Shown: positions 33,659 through 41,150 of the stretch, piece by piece
Numbering within the stretch: the stretch's first letter is position 1
Layout of the letters: each line of letters begins with the position of its first letter
Assembly (NCBI GenBank): GCA_037138755.1
Contig: JBAXHT010000001.1
Location: forward strand, 1,025,805 to 1,089,804
Length of the DNA: 64,000 nucleotides
Origin: Armatimonadota bacterium
GTDB lineage: Bacteria > Armatimonadota > Fimbriimonadia > Fimbriimonadales > Fimbriimonadaceae
Reading direction: 5' to 3'
Notes under the pieces: model-generated
Told to the model about the DNA's origin: nothing
Database searches by the model: none
Seen by the model: the letters and a program-made list of their open reading frames with translations, nothing else
Translations under genes and position numbers: made by a program

Positions 33659-34558
33659 TCAGGGCCGAGCGCCGTAGGTGTAAACATCTTCGATCTTCAC
33701 ACCCATTCCGTCCATTCCTTTGAAAACAAGGTACTTCGGTAAAGCCGAGGAGGGGTCGACGTAGAGCTCGACGGGAGTGAAGTCGCCACGAACCTTGAGA
33801 CCGAACTTGTCGAGCTTTTCTCCCTTGTAGGAGACTCCTCGTGAGATGTTCCAGCGGTTCTCTTCCTGAAGAAGGTCCATTAGGTACTCAGAAGGAGTCT
33901 GGCCCGACTGAAGGATCATCGGCTTCCCGTTCTTGGTGCCGAGCGAAGCGACGACCATGGCTTGGTTGGATCGGGTGACCTTCGCGTCCTTTGGTCGCTC
34001 GCCATTTACGGAAACGCCGCTCACCCCACCTTTGCCCATCGTCAAGTTGAGCTTGTCCTTGAGGTCTTGTGGAAGGTCCTTAACTTCCTTGCCGTTCACC
34101 TTGATCGACTTAATCTCGCGGCCGTTAACTTTGGAAAGATTGATTTCGACCTTGCCGCCGACCAGCTTTCCGTCCTTTGGTGCTGGCCCATCGATGAGCC
34201 CACCGCCCATTGCGCCCTCCGGCATGTTGCCCGACCCAATGACCTGAAAGACTCCGTTCTTATCCTTGGGATATCCGGCATTGACCTTCATAAAGACGTC
34301 TCGGTCGACCAAGTTCCCCTTGGAGTCAACGAACTTCGTGGTCTTCTTGTCGCCTTCAACGGTCGTCACCGACTGCATCCGTCGCTCCGATCCCTCGCCG
34401 ACAAACGACTGGATCGTGTAATTCATCGCCTGGCGAAGGGCAGCAGCGACGCGTGAAGGCGTCGCGGCAACCGCCTTCGGCTGCATCAGCATCACGCCAC
34501 CAACCAGGGCGACTGCAGTAACAAGTGTAGGGAGAGTAGCTTTGCGCAGAGTGTTCAT
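33659..34558 (-). CDS. Exported protein downstream of ECF sigma factor (about 299 aa)
   Basis: ATG at 34558 has AAAGG 8 nt upstream and begins a signal peptide (MNTLRKATLPTLVTAVALVGG, cleavage near AVAA). The mature part resembles the LolA/RseB type of beta-rich fold in outline (RVAAALRQAMNYTIQSF at the start, PVELYVDPSSALPKYLVF near the end), but no catalytic motif is present. The frame remains open upstream to ATG 34669, which overlaps the end of the sigma gene and would add 37 charged residues. As the sigma factor's partner it may be a sensor or target; the fold is a tentative call. Confidence 0.75.
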   Translation of the reverse strand: MNTLRKATLPTLVTAVALVGGVMLMQPKAVAATPSRVAAALRQAMNYTIQSFVGEGSERRMQSVTTVEGDKKTTKFVDSKGNLVDRDVFMKVNAGYPKDKNGVFQVIGSGNMPEGAMGGGLIDGPAPKDGKLVGGKVEINLSKVNGREIKSIKVNGKEVKDLPQDLKDKLNLTMGKGGVSGVSVNGERPKDAKVTRSNQAMVVASLGTKNGKPMILQSGQTPSEYLMDLLQEENRWNISRGVSYKGEKLDKFGLKVRGDFTPVELYVDPSSALPKYLVFKGMDGMGVKIEDVYTYGARP

Positions 34559-34655
34559 TTTTTGACCTTTTTGATTTCTCAAGGAATAGATCAACTCGCC
34601 CTTGGCACCCTCTCGCGGCATCTCGGCGCGCAAGTGTTCGACTTCGTTTTGAATG

Positions 34656-35198
34656 TTATTTGGGTTCATAGCTCACCTCTAGAAACGTCCCGCCCAACTG
34701 GACTCGTAACCTCTCTCTTGCATGATGCAAACGAGATTTCACTGTCCCCACCGGGCTGTCCGTCACCTCAGCAATCTCCTCGATCGACATTTGCTGCACC
34801 TCAAAGAGCAGAAACGCCTCACGATAGGCCGACGGCAGTTGATGGAGGGCCGCCAACAAAACCTCGCCCGCTTCCACCGCCGCAAACCTTGGGTCCTCTT
34901 TGGGAGCCAAAAATTCGAGCGGTAGCAACAAGCGCCGTTTGCGACGCCAAGCAATGTACTCACGAAATGCGATCCTGTGAAGCCAGGTCTTCTGGCTCGA
35001 CTCTCCCCGAAACTTGGGAAGTGCCTGGATGGCGTTTACGAAGGTCTGCTGCGCAAGATCCTCGGCGGCCTCAACCTGCCGAGTCAGATGGCGCAAAAAG
35101 CGATAGATGCCGTCGTAATGCTCCGACACCCAAACGTGTAGCGCCTCAGAATCCCCCTGCTTTAACCTATCCAAGTCGGATATCACCCGTGATTCCAT
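34656..35198 (-). CDS. ECF-family RNA polymerase sigma factor (180 aa)
   Basis: Group-4 sigma factor: region 2 at about 25-95 (YRFLRHLTRQVEAAEDLAQQ; FRGESSQKTWLHRIAFRE) and region 4 at about 115-170 with HTH SIEEIAEVTDSPVGTVKSRLHHARERL (quoted as EEIAEVTDSPVGTVKSRLH). No anti-sigma factor with a recognisable zinc-binding domain is adjacent; the next gene on the strand is the exported LolA/RseB-like protein, and a fasciclin-domain gene lies upstream on the same strand. An inverted repeat (35229-35254) sits 30 bp before the start. Confidence 0.93.
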   Translation of the reverse strand: MESRVISDLDRLKQGDSEALHVWVSEHYDGIYRFLRHLTRQVEAAEDLAQQTFVNAIQALPKFRGESSQKTWLHRIAFREYIAWRRKRRLLLPLEFLAPKEDPRFAAVEAGEVLLAALHQLPSAYREAFLLFEVQQMSIEEIAEVTDSPVGTVKSRLHHARERLRVQLGGTFLEVSYEPK

Positions 35199-35228
35199 TG
35201 TTCTCCAAATAACACAGAGAGACTACGT

Positions 35229-35254
35229 CTCGGAAAGGTTGAGTAGTTTCCGAG
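35229..35254. promoter_or_regulatory. Inverted repeat upstream of the ECF sigma gene
   Basis: CTCGGAAA, 10-nt spacer, TTTCCGAG, 30 bp before the sigma start codon. On the minus strand the spacer contains CAACC, reminiscent of ECF -35 elements (AACC), so it may be an autoregulatory promoter or operator. Confidence 0.35.
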
Positions 35255-35263
35255 TCATTATGC

Positions 35264-35297
35264 AAAAAAAAATTCCCCAGAGCCTGTACACGGGGGA
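35264..35297 (-). terminator. Terminator after fasciclin-domain gene
   Basis: On the minus strand a short TCCCC/GGGGA stem with a 14-nt loop is followed by nine Ts. It lies 30 bp after the stop codon. Confidence 0.6.
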
Positions 35298-35326
35298 GAG
35301 TGCCAGGATGGGGAAGAGCTAAGTTT

Positions 35327-35899
35327 TTACTTGGGCATCAATACGTGATCAATTACATGGATCACACCGTTGCTCTGCATGACGTCATAGGTGCTGATCG
35401 CTGAAACGTTGCCCATTTCGTCCTTCAGAACGATGTTTCGAGGGCCGTTCCACATCGCCCAGAGCCAGCCGCCGTTGAGAGTCTTGAGTTTCGCTGAACC
35501 ACTGCCCGCTTTGATCGCCTTTGCAATCGTGTCGTAATCCATCTTTCCAGTCACCACGTGGTAGGTCAGCACACCCTTCAACGCCTTCATATTTTCAGGC
35601 ATCAACAGGTTCTCAACCGCACCCTTTGGCAGCATGGAAAAAGCTGCGTTGGTTGGTGCGAACACCGTAAACGGCCCCTTGCCGCTCAGCGCATCGACAA
35701 GGCCAGCCGCCTTCACCGCAGCAACCAATGTGGTATGGTCGGCCGACTCAATTGCATTCTGAACAATGTTCTTGCTCGCCATCATCGGCATTCCGCCGAC
35801 CATTGGGTTTGCCTTCATCGACATCATCGCGCTCTGCGCGCCTGCCATCACAACTCCGGCAAGCAATAGCCCGCTCATCAAATTACGTGTTAGATTCAT
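35327..35899 (-). CDS. Secreted fasciclin-domain protein (190 aa)
   Basis: Signal peptide MNLTRNLMSGLLLAGVVMAGAQ (quoted as MNLTRNLMSGLLLAGVVMA), a Met-rich spacer (MMSMKANPMVGGMPMM), then one FAS1 domain from about residue 48: TLVAAVKAAGLVDALSG, GPFTVFAPTNAAF, LTYHVVTGKM and SNGVIHVIDHVLMP are the two conserved boxes and their surroundings. FAS1 proteins mediate adhesion or bind small ligands outside the cell. It lies upstream of an ECF sigma gene on the same strand but ends in its own terminator; it may belong to that sigma factor's regulon. Confidence 0.93.
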   Translation of the reverse strand: MNLTRNLMSGLLLAGVVMAGAQSAMMSMKANPMVGGMPMMASKNIVQNAIESADHTTLVAAVKAAGLVDALSGKGPFTVFAPTNAAFSMLPKGAVENLLMPENMKALKGVLTYHVVTGKMDYDTIAKAIKAGSGSAKLKTLNGGWLWAMWNGPRNIVLKDEMGNVSAISTYDVMQSNGVIHVIDHVLMPK

Positions 35900-36069
35900 T
35901 CGTTTCTCCAGGAGCTCAGTACGAACTCTTGAGAGAAGTAAACAGTCCGGCTATGAATGCCAACTGAGGTTCACCTGAACGATTCCTGAAGACTCTTGAG
36001 ATAATTGTTTAGTGATTTAACACAGTACCAATCCGATCCACGAGGCAACAACCTGAAGAGGTTGGAATT

Positions 36070-36110
36070 TGCCTTCCGTTCCCACTACTTCGAGCGAGCA
36101 ACGGAAGGCA
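36070..36110. repeat. Perfect 11-bp inverted repeat after secA
   Basis: TGCCTTCCGTT and AACGGAAGGCA with a 19-nt loop, 10 bp past the secA stop. No T-run follows, so it may act as an RNA 3'-end stabiliser or a factor-dependent terminator. Confidence 0.5.
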
Positions 36111-36119
36111 GGGTGTGAC

Positions 36120-39100
36120 CTATTTGACTACCGAGTAGTGGCAGCTCTTGAACTTTAGCCCGCTTCCGCAAGGGCACGCATCGTTGCGTCCGACCTTTTT
36201 CGGGTCAGTTCCTTCGGGCCAGGGGAGCGTGCCGGGGTCGGCGGTTGTTTGTCCTTCAGCCGGGAGTTCTTGCATCATCATGGCGGCTGCGGATTCAGCG
36301 TCAAGACCCATCATCATTTCTGACGTCACTTCGGGTTGGATTCTGATGTGGAAGATCATCTTGGAGGCTTGCTCTCGGATGCGCTTCAGGGTGCCTTGGA
36401 AGGTGTCGTAGGTTTCGCGCTTGTAGGCCACGAGCGGGTCGACTTGGCCGTAGCCACGAAGGCCGATGCCTTCTCGGATGTATTCGATCATCTGGAGGTG
36501 TTCCATCCAGAGGTCGTTGACTGACCTTAGCATGACGTACTTCTCGGCTTCGATCATCGCTTCGCCGGCTTCGGCGATCTTGGCTTCGTAGGCGGCTTGG
36601 GCGATGCGCTGGACTTCTTCGACGACCGGCTGACCTGGCTCGAACTTCTCGAGGTCGCCGACCGTGGCGTAATCGACCAGCGGAAAGATCTCGTTGACGT
36701 CTTCGAAGAGGACGGAGTGGTCGAAGACTCGCTCGCCGGTCTCTTCGATCATCCAGGCGTTGTCGCAGATGTCGGCGATGACTTCGTCGAGATAGGTGCG
36801 GAGCTCGGTTCGGATGTCCTTCCCAAGCAGAATTTCGCGCCTTAGGCCATAGATGTGCTCACGCTGGGCGTTGAGGACGTCGTCGTACTCAAGAACGTTC
36901 TTTCGGGCTTCGAAGAAGTGGTTCTCGATCCGCTCCTGGGTCTTGGCGATCATCTTGCTGAGGAAGCCAGCCGTGACTTCTTCCATGGGGGGCCATGCCT
37001 TGAGCATGGGGTTGTCCATCATGTTCGGGTTGAAGATCTTCCATAGGTGGTCTTCGAGCGAGACGAAGTACTTGGATTCACCGGGGTCGCCTTGGCGTCC
37101 GGCGCGGCCTCGGAGCTGGTTATCGATTCGGCGCGACTCGTGTCGCTCGGTTCCGAGGATGAACAGACCGCCGAGGGCGCGGACTTCTTCGGCTTGGGTT
37201 CGTCTTTCTTGGTCGCTCAGTGGCAATGGAGGCGCAGCGCGCTCGTGCCCACCACGTCGGTAGGACTTATAGGTGTCGCCGTACTCGTCGATGCCGTCTT
37301 GAGCGGTTTTGACTTGGTCTCGCGCCATGCGGACGAGGTCGTCTTCGACGCGTCCGCCGAGGAGGATGTCGACGCCACGACCGGCCATGTTGGTGGCGAT
37401 CGTAATGGCGCCCTTTCGTCCGGCTTCGGCGATGATGAGTGCTTCTTGCTCGTGGAATTTGGCGTTGAGGACGTTATGGGGGATGCCGTGTTGAAGGGCT
37501 TCGTTGAGGAACTCGAGATTGGTTTGCTCAACTTCCCACTCCTTGAGGCACCAGTCGGTCCACTCCTTGTTGGTGGCGTCGCTGGGCAGGTTGATCTTGC
37601 CGAGGAGCATGGCGACTTCGCTCATGTTGAGCTCGCCGAGGTCGGTTTCGAAGAATCGGCGGGCGTCTTTGGCGTTGTCTCCTTTGATCTCTTTGCTGAC
37701 TTCGACCATGGTCTGCAATCGCCGGGTGACGATGAGCTTCTGGAGGAAGTCGGGTTGGAGACGGGTCGAGACGAGCTCGGACATTTCGATGGATCGGGTT
37801 CCGACCAATGCGGGCTGCTGCTTGGTGTAGAGCCGCAGGATTTCCCAGGCGATCATTCGGAACTTGGCTTCGTGCGACTTGTAGATGACGTCGGGCTGGT
37901 CTAGTCGAAGGCTTGGGCGGTGAGTGGGAACGGTGACGACGTCGAGGCCGTAGATTTTGCGGAACTCGTCTTCTTCGGTCTTCGCGGTTCCGGTCATTCC
38001 GCCGAGCTTTTCATAGAGTCGGAAGAGGTTTTGGAAGGTGATGGTGGCGATCGTCTGGCTTTCGTTTTGGACCTTGACTCGCTCTTTTGCTTCGAGGGCT
38101 TGGTGCAGGCCGTCGCTGAATCGGCGACCGAACATCATTCGACCAGTGTTTTCGTCAACGATGACGACCTCGCCGTTTCGGACGACGTAGTCGATGTCCC
38201 GCGTGAAGAGGCCGTGAGCCTTGACGCTGGCGTTAACGTAGTGGAAGATTTTGGGGTCGCTAGCGATGTTGTCGATGCCCATCAGCTCCTCGACGCGATC
38301 CATACCGGCCTCGGTAAGGCTGGCGCTGTGGTTCTTCTTGTCGGCGGTCCAGTGGGTCTCGGGTTCGAGTTGGACCACGACCTCGTTGATCGAGGCGTAG
38401 ACGCTGACGTCTTCCATGGAAGGGCCGCTGATGATGTGCGGGGTTCGGGCTTCGTCGATAAGGATTGAGTCAACTTCGTCGACGATGGCGAAGTGGAGCT
38501 CGGACATGCTGAGATCCTCTTCGCTGAACGCCATGTTGTCGCGGAGGTAGTCGAAGCCGAATTCGTGGTTGGTTCCGTAGGTGATGTCGCAGGAGTAAGC
38601 TTCGCGGCGGGTACAGGCGCGAAGGTTGAGGTAGCGAGGGTCGCCGAGTTCGTCGCAACCGGGTTCGTATTTGTAGCTTCCGCCGAGTTCGTCGGAGTCT
38701 TCGCCTTGACCCTGGATGATTCCAACGCTGAGGCCAAAGAAGTGGTAGATCGGGCCCATCCAGACCGCGTCGCGGCGGGCGAGGTAGTCGTTGACGGTGA
38801 CGAGGTGGGCGCCTTTTCCGGTGAGGGCGTTGAGGACCAGCGGAGCGGCGGCGACAAGAGTCTTTCCTTCACCGGTTTTCATTTCGGCGATTCGGCCTTG
38901 GTGGAGGACGAGTCCGCCAATGAGCTGGACATCAAAGTGGCGCATGCCGAGGGTTCGCTTACTCACTTCACGGACACAGGCGAAGGTCTCGACAGCAAGA
39001 GCTTCGAGCTTTTCGCCGCCGTTTGCGCGGTGGCGCAGGGAGTGGCAGCGATCTTTAAGTTGCTCTTCGGTCAGCGGTTCAATCTCTTTTTCGAGGGCAT

Positions 39101-39179
39101 TAATTTGCTCGACGAGCGGCATGACGAGCTCGACATCCTTCTTGGAGGTGTCGAAAAGTTGGCGGAGGAATTTGATCAT
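36120..39179 (-). CDS. secA: Preprotein translocase ATPase SecA
   Basis: The motor that pushes unfolded proteins through SecYEG. Complete at 1019 aa: Walker A MKTGEGKTLVAA (near 101), DEVDSILIDEARTPHIISG (quoted as VDEVDSILIDEAR), GTEEDEF-type motifs MTGTAKTEEDEF, and GRAGRQGDPGESKYFVSLED in the second nucleotide domain (quoted as GRAGRQGDPGESK). The C-terminus has the zinc-binding SecB-interacting tail GRNDACPCGSGLKFKSCH. There is an insert around 690-715 (QDGIDEYGDTYKSYRRGGHE) and long insertions near 165-185. It carries the export load for the many signal-peptide proteins in this window. Confidence 0.97.
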   Translation of the reverse strand: MIKFLRQLFDTSKKDVELVMPLVEQINALEKEIEPLTEEQLKDRCHSLRHRANGGEKLEALAVETFACVREVSKRTLGMRHFDVQLIGGLVLHQGRIAEMKTGEGKTLVAAAPLVLNALTGKGAHLVTVNDYLARRDAVWMGPIYHFFGLSVGIIQGQGEDSDELGGSYKYEPGCDELGDPRYLNLRACTRREAYSCDITYGTNHEFGFDYLRDNMAFSEEDLSMSELHFAIVDEVDSILIDEARTPHIISGPSMEDVSVYASINEVVVQLEPETHWTADKKNHSASLTEAGMDRVEELMGIDNIASDPKIFHYVNASVKAHGLFTRDIDYVVRNGEVVIVDENTGRMMFGRRFSDGLHQALEAKERVKVQNESQTIATITFQNLFRLYEKLGGMTGTAKTEEDEFRKIYGLDVVTVPTHRPSLRLDQPDVIYKSHEAKFRMIAWEILRLYTKQQPALVGTRSIEMSELVSTRLQPDFLQKLIVTRRLQTMVEVSKEIKGDNAKDARRFFETDLGELNMSEVAMLLGKINLPSDATNKEWTDWCLKEWEVEQTNLEFLNEALQHGIPHNVLNAKFHEQEALIIAEAGRKGAITIATNMAGRGVDILLGGRVEDDLVRMARDQVKTAQDGIDEYGDTYKSYRRGGHERAAPPLPLSDQERRTQAEEVRALGGLFILGTERHESRRIDNQLRGRAGRQGDPGESKYFVSLEDHLWKIFNPNMMDNPMLKAWPPMEEVTAGFLSKMIAKTQERIENHFFEARKNVLEYDDVLNAQREHIYGLRREILLGKDIRTELRTYLDEVIADICDNAWMIEETGERVFDHSVLFEDVNEIFPLVDYATVGDLEKFEPGQPVVEEVQRIAQAAYEAKIAEAGEAMIEAEKYVMLRSVNDLWMEHLQMIEYIREGIGLRGYGQVDPLVAYKRETYDTFQGTLKRIREQASKMIFHIRIQPEVTSEMMMGLDAESAAAMMMQELPAEGQTTADPGTLPWPEGTDPKKVGRNDACPCGSGLKFKSCHYSVVK

Positions 39180-39258
39180 TTGGGTTTTCTTTTGGCGGCT
39201 TCGGTTGGCGGCGGTGTGCGCCGGAATTCAACCGTGTGGACGAGCTGGTGGGTTTTGG

Positions 39259-39543
39259 TTAGCTCGTGGGACCGTCTCGGGAGCGCAGAGAGGTTGCGAA
39301 GCCGGACTGTTTAAGTTTTGTGCACTCGCGGAAGCTGGCGGGCTGAGTTTCGGCGACCCTGGGGTTTGCGGATTCTTCCTGGGGAGCTTGCTGCTCTTGT
39401 TGCTCGCGCTCTTGCTTGATGACCGACGCGTAAAAGCGGTTCTGAAGGCGCAACTGGGCTTCGAGGCTTTGGGTGTTCGCACCGCTGTGCGAGCCCAGCC
39501 CCTGAAGAATCATCAGGATGAGGAGCGGTAGTGCCTGGAACAT
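39259..39543 (-). CDS. Small hypothetical protein upstream of secA (94 aa)
   Basis: Begins MFQALPLLILMILQGLGS, a hydrophobic membrane anchor or signal, followed by a Gln/Glu-rich helical stretch (RLQNRFYASVIKQEREQQEQQ) that could form a coiled coil. The C-terminal third looks less structured. It ends 79 bp before secA on the same strand and may share its transcript. No family recognised; the hydrophobic start plus coherent helix gives moderate support. Confidence 0.5.
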   Translation of the reverse strand: MFQALPLLILMILQGLGSHSGANTQSLEAQLRLQNRFYASVIKQEREQQEQQAPQEESANPRVAETQPASFRECTKLKQSGFATSLRSRDGPTS

Positions 39544-39678
39544 GGTTCCGATTGCTTGACTTAGATTATGACGTATGGCGGGCAGAGATCATTCCGGCAG
39601 AGAGGTCGTCTCGCGAATTCAGCCTTCGGAATCTGCGAGTTTATTCAGCTGACTCGCGACGACCTCAGTTGTCAGAAC

Positions 39679-40995
39679 TCAAAGTGAGTCGCTCTTTGCG
39701 ATATTGCAGGCTCTACAAAGTAATTGCAGATTGGCTTCGCTTGTCGCACCGCCAAGGCTGAAAGGGATGACATGGTCAAACTCCAAGTACTGCGACGAGC
39801 CACACTGGACACATACCCCGCGGTCTCTCTGCCAAACCGCAGCCTTAACATGTTGAGGAATGGCACGAGAATCCGCTTGCGTCAAAACCACCTGTCGATT
39901 GTGCCGCTGAAGCACGGCGTGTATGATTCTCCCACTAATTGGAGCATCCGCTAAAAAATATCGACCGGAGCCAGCTCGTTTGGTTAGCGACAAGATCAAT
40001 GTGGTACCACTTTCCACTTGGACGGTGGCAACTTTCGACAGCGAGGATTCGAACGGACGTGTGGTGTCAATTAGTGCGATGCGCCTATTGGTGACGACCA
40101 AGTTCCCTGCGACCCCACCTCGTTCCGTCTCGAACAAAACCGGCTCCGAGATGTGAGCAAACTCGCCTGGCGACAACATCATGTGTGTCTGAATAGTTGG
40201 AATCCTGCCTTCTGAGAGTTCCCGGCTAACGTGATAGTAACTCCATTGTTGAGCAAATCGCTCAAACAGTGTTTTATCAATATCGATGAAATCCAAGAGA
40301 GCAAAGAACTTTTCTTCCTCAGCCTCGGATAGATAATGGTCTGAAACCGAACAGGTCCATAATTGACCGGCGAGACTCAAAAGTGTTGTCTCGGATCCTC
40401 TAAGCAGGGTTGGCAAGTCAACCCCCAATAGTCGAGACTGTTCCGTACAAAAATCGAAGAAGACTGGCAGTTCAGAAACACCTAAAGCAAAGCGTCTCGA
40501 TAGTTCCTTCGAAAATCTTTCACACTTCGGAAAAAGATCCGATTCGCACTTTCTACACAAGCCACGCATTCTCGCTGACTTTGCATGTTGACCAATCAGG
40601 ACGAACTGGGAGGTGCACCGGTAGCAATGCAGACCGTTCGGCTGCAAAATCCGGGGCGGGACACTCGATTGAACAACATCGGAGCTGAAGTGCAGTGTCG
40701 TGTTGCCGACCCGGATGACCGACTTTGCACATGCTGGCTGACTCTGACCCTTTGGGATCGCTTTGCCATTACGTTGGGTCCCATTCGTGGAGTTTAAGTC
40801 AGTGACAACGATTCCGCCCTTTTTGGAAATCTGCAGGTGCCACCCTGAAACCAACGGATCCCGAGCAAGCGCTAGGCTATTGCCAGCATTTCGCCCAATG
40901 GTAATCGGCAAGGACGCTAGTTTTAGAGCCTGGCCGGCACAGGGCCCGTCAACTGCGTAAACAGAAAAAGTTTCTCCATTCTTGACTATTGCCAC
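39679..40995 (-). CDS. FHA / zinc-ribbon / PH-like / HNH nuclease protein (438 aa)
   Basis: Four parts can be seen. Residues about 30-105 are an FHA domain (ITIGRNAGNS, Ser50, DLNSTNGT at 66-73), which binds phosphothreonine. C124-C127 and C147-C150 form a zinc ribbon. Residues about 220-260 are helical and TerB-like, and about 278-365 resemble a bacterial PH domain (NLVVTNRRIALID). The C-terminus is an HNH nuclease: Cys395/398, Asp407-His408, Asn422, Cys427/430-Asn431. No signal peptide, so cytoplasmic. The combination suggests a nuclease steered by a phosphorylation signal, perhaps in stress or phage response. No kinase is nearby. Domain calls for the middle are tentative. Confidence 0.8.
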   Translation of the reverse strand: MAIVKNGETFSVYAVDGPCAGQALKLASLPITIGRNAGNSLALARDPLVSGWHLQISKKGGIVVTDLNSTNGTQRNGKAIPKGQSQPACAKSVIRVGNTTLHFSSDVVQSSVPPRILQPNGLHCYRCTSQFVLIGQHAKSARMRGLCRKCESDLFPKCERFSKELSRRFALGVSELPVFFDFCTEQSRLLGVDLPTLLRGSETTLLSLAGQLWTCSVSDHYLSEAEEEKFFALLDFIDIDKTLFERFAQQWSYYHVSRELSEGRIPTIQTHMMLSPGEFAHISEPVLFETERGGVAGNLVVTNRRIALIDTTRPFESSLSKVATVQVESGTTLILSLTKRAGSGRYFLADAPISGRIIHAVLQRHNRQVVLTQADSRAIPQHVKAAVWQRDRGVCVQCGSSQYLEFDHVIPFSLGGATSEANLQLLCRACNIAKSDSL

Positions 40996-41100
40996 TTAAC
41001 TCCTCGGCCTCTTTTAGCCGTACTTGTCTGATTCTATTCCAGGAAAGTGTTGTTATAGGTAGCAAAACTCAGCCAAATGCACAGGAGCGGCGACTAAACA

Positions 41101-41138
41101 CAAGAATCCCTCCTCAGTACACTGAGAAGGGATTCTTG
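41101..41138 (-). terminator. Terminator after dockerin protein gene
   Basis: CAAGAATCCCT and AAGGGATTCTTG flank CTCAGT/ACTGAG, giving a nearly perfect long stem; on the minus strand it is followed by TGTTTAG. It starts 12 bp after the gene's stop and faces the FHA-HNH gene's upstream region. Confidence 0.75.
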
Positions 41139-41150
41139 TGGGCGAGTGGA

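Noticed and set aside
34562-35212. 216-aa plus-strand ORF opposite the ECF sigma gene
   Set aside because: Antisense to sigma region 2 and 4 motifs; Pro/Ser-rich translation.
37047-39314. Long plus-strand ORFs opposite secA (285 and 273 aa)
   Set aside because: They are antisense to clear SecA motifs; their acidic, Val/Phe-rich translations are a product of SecA codon usage.
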